Source: Druceiella hillmani (taxonomy: Eukaryota; Arthropoda; Insecta; Lepidoptera; Hepialidae). From it: DNA of 64,000 nt. The translations under genes and the position numbers were made by a program. The notes below the pieces were generated by a model. The model had not been told where the DNA came from, ran no database searches, and saw only the letters and a program-made list of their open reading frames with translations. The DNA is taken from assembly GCA_039881145.1 (NCBI GenBank), contig JAYKKI010000127.1, positions 2,108,001 to 2,172,000 of the forward strand, in the 5' to 3' direction. Shown in pieces: positions 35,670-47,069 of the stretch; the first letter of the stretch is position 1, and each line of letters opens with the position of its first letter.

Positions 35670-37310
35670 GATATCTTCCAAACAACGAGGTAATAGGAGA
35701 AATTGTATGATCATTATACTGTTAAAAATGTCATAGTTTACCGCATATTTTACTTCACGCCAATCAATTATTAAAGACATAATTATGACGTCATTCAAAC
35801 AAGTTTTCTTACATAAATAGAGCAAATTGGTCAAAATTGCATAATTTTCCGCATATTTCGTTTTACGTCATTTAATCATGGAGAAGATAATAATGAAGTC
35901 ACTCCAACGAATTTTTTCACGAGAATCATGTAGTAAATTATAATCTAATAGATTGAAATCTAGATTTGCTTGTTGAATAGGTTTTTTTAATTATATAATA
36001 ATAAATAGGTTAAGGTAAGGCTTGTTATAAAATTTTCCGCAAAGGTATTTTAAATAAACTGGACGCGAACGGGTATAGTGTGATTTTTCTTTTAGAAATA
36101 TATATGTTATCAATTTTGATCTTGCTGATTCTTTCCAAAATAATTTATTATAGAAAATTTTTCTCTATATATGATTTAATATCTTATCGAAAACAGCATA
36201 CTATAATACTATAAGACGATATTTTGAAGATTCCTTATAGAATGAAAAAGTTATTATTGAATATAATAATATTTTTGTATAAAAATTACCCTGAAATTGC
36301 TTCCGTAGAAAGTTGTTATAGAATATTTGACTTATCTTATAGCTTTATTAGCTTTTCGGACTTGATTACATTTTTCATAATTAGAATATATGAAAAATAT
36401 TAATGTAAATCGTTATAATTGAACATAAACACAACTACTGTTATTAAAAGTGTTCTAGAAAGTAATTATGTTTATTCTTCATTTTGAAATAAATAACAAA
36501 AATATTTACTTTTTGGCCACTTTTTCCTAACAGCACGAAATGCATTTGTACCATTGTTTGCTAGTAAACATTTTCTTCCAATCCACAAAACCTCCTCAGT
36601 ATTATTTTATTGAAATCGGATAAATTATTCCAATTATAAATATTTTGAATGCTAAAACAAGGGTTTACCTGTAAATTTTATTATTTATGAGTCACTCAAA
36701 CTACGACTATTTTGAAACTCTATAAATTTCTTTAAATTTATATACATTAACGCGTTTACAATGAGCGTTGCTTTGGAGATTCACATCACGTGAAGGAGAT
36801 GTCTTATGAAAAATATTACTAAATATTTTTAAAACAATATCAATATACTTCAGAAATAATAAAAGTAAATATGTTTCAAAAGAAAAATCTAATGATTGTT
36901 AACAATTTTTCATTATATCAAATTATTTTTTAAGATATATTTAAAATATATATATTGGTTCCGATACGTCTACGTTATAAGTTTTGAATGCTATATGCAT
37001 TTGAAAACAAATTATTCTTTCAAGGGTTTATTACAATCATGATATAAAAGTTTACATTTTTTAATTCGAAGTCATACCTGATATAAGAAGTTAATTTTTT
37101 ATTTTCATTCGGACAAATTATTCAATTTTAAGATGAAATCGCGGGTAAATTTAGCTTGATGAAAGATAATTGAGGATCACATTTTTGTCTTAGACACGTG
37201 TGATATCTTAAACCTATTTAAATAGATAAATATATTATTGTATAAAAATTTATGTCTAAGCAATATCAAATGTATTATATGAGCTCTGCGGGTATTTGTT
37301 AACCAACCAT
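35670..37310. other. AT-rich gene-free DNA
   Basis: I see nothing recognisable. Confidence 0.4.
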
Positions 37311-37319
37311 AAGTTTTGA

Positions 37320-37560
37320 GGCAAAATATCTATAAAGACAATGCCAAGTGCGGGGAGTCAATCGCACCCAAAGGTCGCGCCCAAGTTGAGGGACAACAGA
37401 ATTCAATCTTCAGTGACTCAGCTAAAAGTACTCAGTGCAGTTGCTTAGACTTCTAGCTTCAAAAAATAAGGATATAAGTTTATATTATTACCACGCCGAC
37501 ATCTATTGCAGCCGGATGTTACGAGCAGCGGAGCAAAGTGTTTTAAATTCGACGTATCTG
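37320..37560. promoter_or_regulatory. GC-raised island, candidate regulatory DNA
   Basis: Complex sequence with AGTGCGGGGAGTCAATCGCA (near 37348) and an AP-1-like GTGACTCAG (near 37413) in a region without a coding frame. Only composition and single motifs support this. Confidence 0.2.
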
Positions 37561-37902
37561 TAAATGGAACCACATCTCATAGAATTATGCAATTTAATTA
37601 AACCAAATAGCGTTTTAAAGAGGATTGTATGTGTTAAAACTGCCATACTAGGTTTTAAGTATTTTATCTATCTATATAAAAACTAATGAGGATCTCAAAT
37701 GAAGCTGTAAATTTAAAAACTTGCATTTTTTTAAAGGTCACGATTTATGAGGGCAACCAGAATTATAGCAATTAAGAATGAATCCAAACAGCACAAATCC
37801 AAAAAACCAGAGCCAAATTCAAAACAAAAATTTTATTGTATGTAATAAACAATTGACCTTTACAAGAAAATGATTGCGGTAGCATATAACTTTAGGTTAA
37901 CT

Positions 37903-38062
37903 AAGATAATCTTTGCTAATAGCCAACCTGAAGATGTTGTAATGCAACGAAACCTAGGTCGTGGTAAAGAACTTAAAGAAAGTAGAAATTATACTACATC
38001 ACGTACTTTCATTTAATTGTAAATTTCTACAAAATTAACGCCAAATATATTCAATACTGCAA
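37903..38062 (+). ncRNA. Hammerhead-ribozyme-like repeat, copy D (most complete)
   Basis: CTGAAGA (37928-37934), stem II GUUG-UAAUG-CAAC (37936-37948), GAAA, stem III ACC/GGU and GUC with predicted cleavage after C37960 are all present. An extra U lies at 37935. GTGG follows the cleavage site; the 5' strand of stem I is CAAC, leaving one A/G mismatch. Downstream are the AGTAGAAATTATACTACATC palindrome region and TTTCTACAAAATTAACGCCA with AATATATTCAAT, the inverted form of the sequence upstream of copy B. AAAG/CTTT flanks may extend stem I across an internal loop. Confidence 0.5.
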
Positions 38063-38334
38063 TTCTTTTTCCTATTTGATACTCCAACTTCTTCTCTTAT
38101 TGACGTTTGTGTTCATGAAGTAACGTATAATAACAAATTATAAAATAAGAAAGCCTTTTCGTAGCGGATAAAAGCATAAATGAAAACGACGGTAGTAATA
38201 ATAACGGTAGGTATAAGTAACAAGTACAAGATAATTCAAAATAAACTGTGAAATACCCAAAACGCCAAATGCGAAATAAATATAAATTGCGAGTAATTAA
38301 TTCCACTTTGTTATAAAATCTACTTAAAACGTCA

Positions 38335-38450
38335 ATTCAGTCGGAAATGGTGAATTAAAAGGGTCTCACATCCGGCCAGAAACCTCTATAATCCCTTCCG
38401 CCTCCAATAAGGGTCGAGGGTTAATTCAGTCACCAATAACGTCACAATGA
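38335..38450. promoter_or_regulatory. GC-raised island with CCAAT/CRE-like words
   Basis: CACATCCGGCCAG and a CACCAATAACGTCAC stretch (CCAAT adjacent to an ACGTCA half-CRE, about 38431-38445) in DNA with no frame. A candidate regulatory element only. Confidence 0.2.
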
Positions 38451-38464
38451 AAATTCTGCTAATT

Positions 38465-41195
38465 TTTTTTAATACAAATGATTAATCCGTTTTAAAATAT
38501 ACGCAAATTAAATTGTTATCAACGGTGTTCAATTAAACAGTTTAGATTTAAATTTTGTAATATTACGTCGAATAAATTTTAAATAGAAGATTGTAGAAAT
38601 TAGTTCTCCTAAGAATTATTAAAAATTAAAATTTAGTTAATAAGAAAGAAAGCCAAATTGCACTTACTTATAAATTATAATCTGTCTTTTAATTAAAAAT
38701 ATGCTCTCGTGTATTAAGATGCAAATCGGATGACAAAAAATATTCCAAAAGTTGAGTGTTCATGATTCTCCCGGTTTGCATCTTAATATGGGGTAAAAAG
38801 TTTCACTCCTGCAATGGAAGAAAAAACCTGATGAATGTTAATTAAATTAAGTTTCTATTGAAGTCTAGCATGTTAAACCAAAGTGGTAGTGACGCTATTT
38901 GTCGCATCTGACCCACAATCATAAAAATCTATTTCACTCTTCCTATTGCACAGTCTTGTTAACGTGCAAATCGATCATAAGTGGCGGCTTACTAATAACC
39001 AAACTATAGTAATATTTTATATGTACCATTTTAAGCTCAGAAACGCGACCAACTGTTTACAAAACTAGTGATATACTGGAATTCGGATATACATTCTAAT
39101 GTATTAAATAATCGTTGAAATTTTTAACAACTAATATCCGTTGCAAATAATGATATTGGAATAATATATCGACCTTTCCTAAAGGTATTGTATATTATTG
39201 TATATCTGAATTACCAAACTTATGTAAAAGATAAGACACGTTAGGCAGTTAAGAAACTAAATTATACCAGAAAATAGATAATTTATATTTTTCAGTACAC
39301 AAATGCTAGTGTAGTAAGATAAGACTTAAGTTTTAATAGTGAGAATTATGCAAAGTTAGTGACAGTAAAATTTATTATTGAAGCACATTTATAACATTAA
39401 CTTCTGCATTTCAAACTTTAATATAAGATCTCCTTGTTAAGCCTTTTCTGAGTATTAAAGTACTCTCATTAGTCAATTCATTCAAAAGGCAAGGAAATAT
39501 CCAATGGTAAATTTAAAAAAAAACATTTTATTGACTGAACTCGACCCCGTTATTATTGATGGCCCATGCTTATTTCATGATCGTGAAAATCTAAATATGT
39601 CATATAAGTATTTTATCTAGGTCATGTCCGTACTTCGGAAGGTGTGTGAAGCCGTTAATCACTATAGTAGTCATTAATCCAAAAACCGTCGTCGAATCAA
39701 TTTTGTCCTCACGGTAGTTTCAATTACGAATTACTCTATTATGTTTTTAACCAAAGCCTTGATTTTTTACACTTCAATTATTTTCACGTAAATAAATGAG
39801 CCTTTTCCACCTTGTCAGAACCATAGAAAAAAATAAAATTTTCCTAGAACCGCTTCCACACCAAGTTTGTTCAGTCATAACAATGTCAAACTCTCCGATA
39901 TATTACACAATTTATTGTAAAACCAACGTAAATATTTATTTAATTTATAAATAGCAATGAACCTTATAAGTTGTTATCAGAGTTGATAATTTATTTAGAA
40001 TTAATACAAAAAACGCACTATTGGGTGTAAAATATTATACAATTTCTGTTCATCCAATTTCCTTTTATCTGCGTATCCACGACTGATACACTTTAAAAAA
40101 AAAAGTAAGATGCAGTTATAAAAGAAAATAATTATAAATATAATAAAATAAAATCAACTACTTGCCAAAGGTGATGCATAAATAGGGACCTCGTAGGTTA
40201 GTTATATCTCACTTGAAGTCGATATTTAAACACCGCCGAGTTATTCTGATTATCTAAGCCGCTTAACTGTGAATACTGAAATATTTTCTCCAGATAGTAC
40301 ATGCTGTAAAGTCACTGAAATCAATGATTATGTCGGCAAACTCTAATTGATCCCATCGGCTCATGCAAAGCCTAACACGATGACTTAATATAACATGGTT
40401 ATATTCGAAAACAAGATGTTTACTTTTAATTTCTTGAGGTATAGTTTGTTATATGACATTTCATAACAAAAATTGATAAATGTTCGAATTTAGATAACAG
40501 CGATTTTCCTTTTAAAATTATTTCACAGTAAATAAAAAAGCTTTTAAAAATTAGGGTGAATTAAAATTGTCCAAATATTACAATCCAAGAAACTTAGCAA
40601 ATTTGGGCGGTTCTTGTGTTAAGCTGAGTAAGCAGATTTAGAAATAAAGAAAATTTGCCACACATTGATCCCTAACCAACATGTAATGGCGTTAGTGGTT
40701 TCAAAGTGGCTTAGTGTCTAATGAAACAGATAGTGGTACCAAAGACTTGGGGTGACTTCCTTTGATCCGTTTAGGTGGCAGATATTAACAAGTAATTAAA
40801 TAAATATTTAATTAATTATTTCGCAGATTCTTTCTACCGCTTTTTAGGTTAATAAGCATGTTAGTTTTTTCCATTACAATTTTGACATGTTCTTTCATCC
40901 TTTTTAGGGCTGAATTTTGATAATTGGTGAAATATATATTTCATTATTTATTAAGTCCTATTTCAAGTTTAAATGGATGTTATATAGTTTTCTAATACAT
41001 TTTTTTATTTTACCTTTCATGTAAAGATTTCATTTTAAAAATTATTTTATCAGTGAACCTGTATATCGGGAAGGAAACCCACTGTTAAAATTTTATGTTT
41101 CTGTCTTAAGTAGTTTTGGCTCGGCGTTTATAAATCAAGCCTCTGTATTAATGAATAAATATTTTAAATATATACTAATACGTTTACAAATATTT
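38465..41195. other. AT-rich gene-free DNA
   Basis: No domain, RNA or repeat seen. A repeated phrase TTGCATCTTAATA / CGTGTATTAAGATGCAAATC around 38710-38790 forms a loose inverted pair. Confidence 0.4.
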
Positions 41196-41204
41196 TTTTT
41201 AGTT

Positions 41205-41340
41205 TACAACTAAATTAAAATACGTGACGTAGTGTTATTTCTACTTTATTCAAATTCTTAACCACGACCTGGGCTCGTATGACAACATCTTCAGGTTGGC
41301 GATTTGTAAAGATCGCTACAAATCGTTATCTTTACAAATT
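41205..41340 (-). repeat. Hammerhead-associated repeat, copy E (degraded)
   Basis: On the minus strand: GCCAACCTGAAGATGTTGTC (CTGAAGA intact, plus 41288-41294), then a shortened stem II in which CAAC and GAAA are partly deleted, then CCCAGGTCGTGGT. The stem III/cleavage-site portion and stem I 3' strand survive, but the GAAA box does not. It lies ~0.7 kb upstream of the piggyBac remnant. Confidence 0.6.
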
Positions 41341-41344
41341 GCCC

Positions 41345-42030
41345 CCCTTATGTTAACCCCCAATATATAAAATATATGGAATATAATTGAGATTGACAAT
41401 AAAAACTTATCTCAGATCGAATAAAACAATAAGTTTTCGAGCTTGAAAATCTATTCTGCCCCGAAACACAATTTTGTAAAAGTACTATCTGGCTTTACTC
41501 CGCCCTAAACATAATTTTGGTGAAAGTTCTCTCTTGCTTTACTCCAGACTGCTTAGTTCTTAATTTATGAATCATTTCACAAATATAATCAGGACAAAAA
41601 TCCAATTCTAATTTAACTTTTGCTTTACCGTAGCAAATAACTTTGTAACAAAACGGAACATTTCACAACGGTCTATGATATGTCGTTCACCATAACAGCT
41701 TGTACACGCGCGGCATACTATAGTAATCCAGGGTAACATAATTATACATAACTCTTTTTTATCGCACGCTAACACAATTTCTCCCTAAAATAATTGTATA
41801 CGAGTACTATAATTGTATACGAATATTGGTGTACCAAAAGTAAGTAAGGAACTTTTATTGTGTCATAAATTACGTATGTGATATTTGGTAGTATTTATTT
41901 GTTATTTATTAATATATTTTGTAATATATAATCATTAAAAAACTCATAGAAATAAATTATTTACAAACGTATTTTTATGTTGTTTTAGGTGTTAGTGTTT
42001 TAACTTTAAAAATTATTTGCACAAAATATA
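41345..42030. other. AT-rich DNA upstream of piggyBac remnant
   Basis: Two similar sentences, TTTTGTAAAAGTACTATCTG and TTTTGGTGAAAGTTCTCTC, each followed by GCTTTACTCC (about 41472-41545), form a short duplication. The 5' terminal repeat of the piggyBac element may lie here but was not identified. Confidence 0.35.
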
Positions 42031-42039
42031 ATCCCCAAT

Positions 42040-43335
42040 TTTACCATTACCAATGCGCAAGTAGAGGAGTGGCTGATGGAACTGAATGATGATGATGCGA
42101 AATAATTGAGAGCGAGGATGATGAAGTAGAACCTGTGCTAGATTTAGAAGCTTTGATTCGAGAATCGAATTATTACAAAGTTGAAGTAGAAGGATTGGGG
42201 ACGCGGAAGAAATATGAGACGAACATATTTCACTCTATAAATTGGCAAGAAAGATACTATATTCAGTTTAAGAATTTTCAAATGGTACCATGTAGACCAA
42301 AAACAAGTTTGCAGCAACACGATTACATATACAAAATATTCGGATTAAACCACCAGGCGCAAAGAGAGAACAGGTTAAGACTGTAAAGGTTCTTATATCA
42401 CGTTTCGATCTTTTATTTTCTTTGATTGAATTGCACAAATATGTACATTACGCGTAAAATATAGAAAAGTGTGGAATGCTAACCATGCCCTAAGATTTTA
42501 TGATGTTTCTGATGGGCAAATATGTAGAGGTTTTGACAAAATGACACCTATTAGACAAATTGTGGAATTATTCACCAACATTGTCGCAATAATTGTACCC
42601 TGGTAATTATTTGCGCTAGATGAGCAGTTTGTAAGCTTCCGAGGATGATATGGCTTCAAAATATATACTCAGTCAATTTGATAAAATCGGGACCAAAATG
42701 TTTATGGTTGTAGACACAAAGTTTCCATATGAATACAACTTTAAGACCTATGTCGAAGTGCTAGGAGGCCCATTTCAAAAGTCAAATTCGATAAAGATTT
42801 TGTCCACCAAGTATTAGAAACTGTTTACAATTTTGATAGTAACGTAATAATATAAAATTTCTTTACACACTTACATTTGTCTAATGACTTATCGCACAAG
42901 AAAAGAATTATTGTAAATACAGTGAAAGCTAACAGACCCGAAATTTCGAAGGAATGCAAAGCCTCGAAGACTAGAACAAAGTTTAATTTTTGAATTTCAA
43001 GATAATGCAACGTTAGTATCCTATGTTTCTAAAATAATAAGAGAGTCAACCTTCTTTCTATAATATAATATGATGAAGCAATCGATCCAGATAAACAAGT
43101 TGACCGCAAGCCTAAAATTGTGACATTTTACAACCGAAGAAATTGTGGAGTAAACTTACCTTATAAAATGTGTAAGCAATATAATATTCTTATAAACAGA
43201 TGTCGTTGGACGCTCACTGTATTTTTGGGTCTGATAAATATTACCGTAATCAATCCTTTTCTGATCAATCAAATTAATGTCAATCTTACAAGAATTTTCA
43301 GGTGTACTTTTCTCGATAAATTTCTTACAATTTGA
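42040..43335 (+). pseudogene. Decayed piggyBac-like transposase
   Basis: Successive frames match piggyBac (PGBD) transposases in order: an acidic N-terminus (QVEEWLMELNDDD, EIIESEDDEVEPVLDL); FDKMTPIRQIVELF; LDEQFVSFRG with the first catalytic Asp at 42619-42621; FKIYTQS; MVVDTKFPYEYNF; GPFQKSNS; FFTHLHLSNDLS and TVKANRPEI; KIVTFYN, GVNLPYKMCKQYN, and a RCRWTLTVFLGLINI C-terminal helix. It is dead: multiple stops and frameshifts; the second catalytic Asp (the D before NFFT) is a TAA at 42853-42855, and the third-Asp motif reads GVN instead of GVD. Terminal repeats and TTAA duplication were not found. Confidence 0.85.
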
Positions 43336-43339
43336 TAAA

Positions 43340-44740
43340 ACCCATTATGACTCGTTGAGAAAAAAAAGTAAAAAATATATAATATAAGTGAAAAAAGTAA
43401 AAGTTTGATTTCCTTAGACTTTTCAATTCACGCACATCTCGAAAACATCCAACATCATTTTAAAATGGTTTACTGTAGACACACGGAAAGTGTAAAATAA
43501 ACCGACGCGTAAAATCTAAGTATTACGAAAATGACTTAATTGGAGTACATATACTTCTCATGGATATCTAAACGTATTTGCCCCATCTAAATTAATTTCC
43601 TTTATATGTTGCAAGTTTCCTTGATCACATTTTCCCCAATTACCCTTTTTCGTTTAAACTTTCAGATTATATTGACAAACAGTCGATGTACTATGAATTC
43701 ATTACCTAGTGTCATTCCATTGGTAGTTATTTCTTCAAAATACGTAAACATTGAAATCTAATTGAGATTAGATACATAAAATAAAATATAGTTATAAGTA
43801 TAAAGTTCAAACAGATTTTATTTCCTATTCTTAATACAATCAAATGAAAAACAAAAAAAAACGTTTAGTTATATTTAATGTAATACGAAGTAAAAAATTA
43901 CCTCTTTTAACTTATCTTTAGCAAATGCTGATTTCTACGCTCATTCTTTTCAGAAATAAGTGCTGTTTTAAAAAAGTGGTAGTAACATAAATTTTTGGAC
44001 TAACCTTTAAAAGTAATTGTGGAAACTATGTAAAATATTTATCCAAACTTATAACTTTATACATTCTAGTATTTCATGAAACTTTACTGCGGCCTGGCCT
44101 TTTACAATAACTTCTTGTATGTTTCTATATGGAAGTAAACACAGTATTCTGAAAGAAAATGCTTAGCACTCAAAAAAGTTCGTCATCGCATATTTTTGAC
44201 AACTTTTTTTCTATCTATCGCCGAGTTAGCCAGTTTTCCGCATAGTTACTTGGAACTACTTTACACCGTTTACAAACTTTATAACCCTAAACTCGCTTTT
44301 TAATTAAATCTGAACCCATCGAGCGCATCGTATCTCTAATTTATTAAATGTTTTGGACTCTAGGTGTGAAATAACTTTTAATGGTAATGAAAAAATATGT
44401 TATTAATAAATTTGTTAAAGCAAATGTGCAGTTGACATTAAACTACTTCTATTAATCGATATCTTTAAAAAACCGTGTCAAACCACGCACAAAGGAGTGT
44501 TCGAAATTATCTTTTTCGCTTGAAGTATTTGATTTAAAAATTGGTTAAACAAAATAATTTGATTATAAAGTTTTTATCAAACGCTATATTATTTATTATA
44601 TTCACAGCCAAATTTAATACTCACACGTGGAGTTGTGTAACCTAATATTTTACAAATAGGGTAAATGAAACTCCACATTTATTTTAAAAGATGTTTTCAA
44701 CAGTTTTCAATTCAAATGGACGCGTCTCTATATGAAGCAT
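43340..44740. other. AT-rich gene-free DNA
   Basis: Nothing recognised. The 3' end of the piggyBac element presumably lies in the first few hundred bases. Confidence 0.35.
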
Positions 44741-44744
44741 TTAT

Positions 44745-44935
44745 TTGCAAAATCAGATACCGATTTGATATACTGGGCACCTGGACTCTCACACATCCCT
44801 TATCCACCAATTGCGTGACATCATCTGACCGGCTTATGGCGCAAAACTACTCGCTCTACATCAATGAGCTTTGCGGCTTTTTCTCGTTATTTTACATTTC
44901 AGCATTTCACATCTCTGGTATTTCAGAAATTTTAA
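44745..44935. promoter_or_regulatory. GC-raised island, unknown role
   Basis: Complex sequence (GGGCACCTGGACTCTCACAC near 44778; TGCGTGACATCATCTGACCG, containing TGACATCA, near 44813) crossed by a 91-codon plus frame (44665-44940) without recognised domains. The E-box-like CACCTG and CRE/AP-1-like TGACATCA favour noncoding regulatory DNA, but a conserved exon cannot be excluded. Confidence 0.2.
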
Positions 44936-44944
44936 GGTAGTTAT

Positions 44945-45670
44945 TCGAAATTACACGTTCCATGGATCATTGAATTATTTGAAATTAAATGATACGCCAA
45001 CTTGTGTGTGATATTGTGTTTGAAAAACCTGTGGCATTCTAGATAAAGTGAAATAACATTAATTTAAATTTCGAAAGACAAAATATATTTCCTAAGTTTC
45101 TCCTTCCTCGTACAGAATCAGTAATTGACCTAAATATGAATATATTACTTTAAACTCTCTATTTCTTTAACATGCAAAGCAATAACATTTTAATGTATTC
45201 TAACTCTACGTAAAATCCTTTTCATTCGATTTCAAACTACAAAACTTTAAAATATTAGAAAAATTAATGTAATCTATTTAAAGCAACAAAATCACTTGAT
45301 GACCAAAAATTCAGATCTCGCATCAATAACCTTTTTTTTTACGAAGATTTATTAAATATATTGCCATTATCGATTTAAGATCGAACATCTTCATTTCACA
45401 AAAATTAAATAAATTGTTGAATTTGGCAGAATTTCACGTTGTTAGTTTAGAATTCATTATTTTTTCAAATAAAAACACGTCTTCTACCTGAAGCGAATGT
45501 TAACAAAAAGAAACTTAAAAATGTTTATTAACTGCTAGATAACATTAATCAGTGAAGCAATGTGTCTATTGCGACAAAAAAATAATTTATTTGTTTATAA
45601 TTTCATACAAACTATGTCATTAAAGAGAAACTGTAATATCGCTTTTTATGCGGTGTAATTTTAGTTATTT
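44945..45670. other. AT-rich gene-free DNA
   Basis: I see nothing. Confidence 0.4.
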
Positions 45671-45694
45671 TTAACGTGTCCTTGTATTTCACAC

Positions 45695-45870
45695 TTGCAA
45701 ATATTCGAACCGTTCATAAACGTGACAAAACACCCCGCATTCCGGACACCGCTCGGCATTCCCTTGACAGTAATCAACCCTTGGAAAGAATTTTTCTCCC
45801 CTACCATTTATGTACAGTAGCCGGTCGGAATTTTGCCGCTAACTTTCAACTTGGACTTTTCTCTTATAAT
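45695..45870. promoter_or_regulatory. GC-raised island with paired CATTCC sites
   Basis: Two CATTCC words (45738-45743 and 45757-45762), the core bound by TEAD/Scalloped factors, lie 19 bp apart. The surrounding sequence is richer than the flanks. An 85-codon plus frame (45676-45933) crosses it without a domain. Regulatory role inferred. Confidence 0.22.
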
Positions 45871-45939
45871 TATTTTAATTCATTGGCAATTACGTTTTCC
45901 ATTGTACAATTATTCTATCTACACTGGATATAATAAGGG

Positions 45940-46860
45940 TGCTATGCAGGAATAATATAAAGACTAAAAATAAAAGGAGACCTACAACTGTTTGATTTTA
46001 GCCAGAAAATTATTTATATTTAGTAGCTGTTTTGTGACACATTTTAGTAACTACGAAAGGAAGCTAAAAAAACTTTATCATATTTTTTGAAATTCTGAAA
46101 GCGTGAAAATTGTATGGTAAATAAGAACTACATAATGTCTAATTAAGAAAAGAATCAGAGAACCATAAGTTGGAATGAAAATTGTGAAGTGTAATTGTAA
46201 AAAATCGAACAGATAGCGCCAAACATAAACGTGTATTTAAAAAAAAAATTGTTTAACTGTACTGTTTCTACAGTGAAGCAAAAATTACAATAACAAACTA
46301 TGAGTGAGCAGAAATGTTTTACATTCAAGTTATCTAAAAATCGATTGACATATTAGAGTCTATATTCTGGAAATAAAATTCATGAAAGAGAATGAAATAT
46401 TTAAATACAAAAATAATAAAATTCAAAAAATATAAAAAATAATGCAGTTTAATGCTACAAAAATAATACAGTGCTATCTAATTTATTTCAAGTAGAAATT
46501 TAATTAGTGTATCTTAATCAGCGAACTTTTCACAACTTCAAATGTAGAATTTAATGTATCGTTACTCAAAAAATATTGTAACGAGATGATTTTGACATAA
46601 AAAAGAAAGAAAAGCCAAGAATAAAATCAAGATAACATTAAAATTTAGTTTTTTCATACGTCTTAGAAAATAATCATGGATAACTAAAAATAATAAGAAC
46701 TATTTCACTAATCAATCTCTACAATTTCTCTATAAATATCGGTTTTGATCTGTTTCAGCATTTTAGATAAGTAATTCAGAATTTAGAAACAATCTACTGA
46801 TGCTTCATTTATACTGAATAGTAGTCTTTGTATACAGTAGTCTATAGTAGTAGCAGAATA
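45940..46860. other. AT-rich gene-free DNA
   Basis: Nothing recognised. Confidence 0.4.
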
Positions 46861-46867
46861 GTGGTTT

Positions 46868-47064
46868 TAACACAAACATAAACACGAAAACACAAACACA
46901 AAAACGCAAACAGGAACACAAAAACACACAAACGCAAACACAAAGCCACAAATTCGCGCGCGCTCATGCACACACATACACACTTACACACACACACACA
47001 CACATACACACACACACACACACTTACATGCAAACACACACATACACACGCAAACAAACACACA
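46868..47064. repeat. (CA)n-rich minisatellite
   Basis: About 200 bp of interrupted CACAAACACAAAAACGCAAA and (CA)n sequence. It creates a false Cys/Val-rich minus-strand frame. Confidence 0.95.
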
Positions 47065-47069
47065 TGGCA

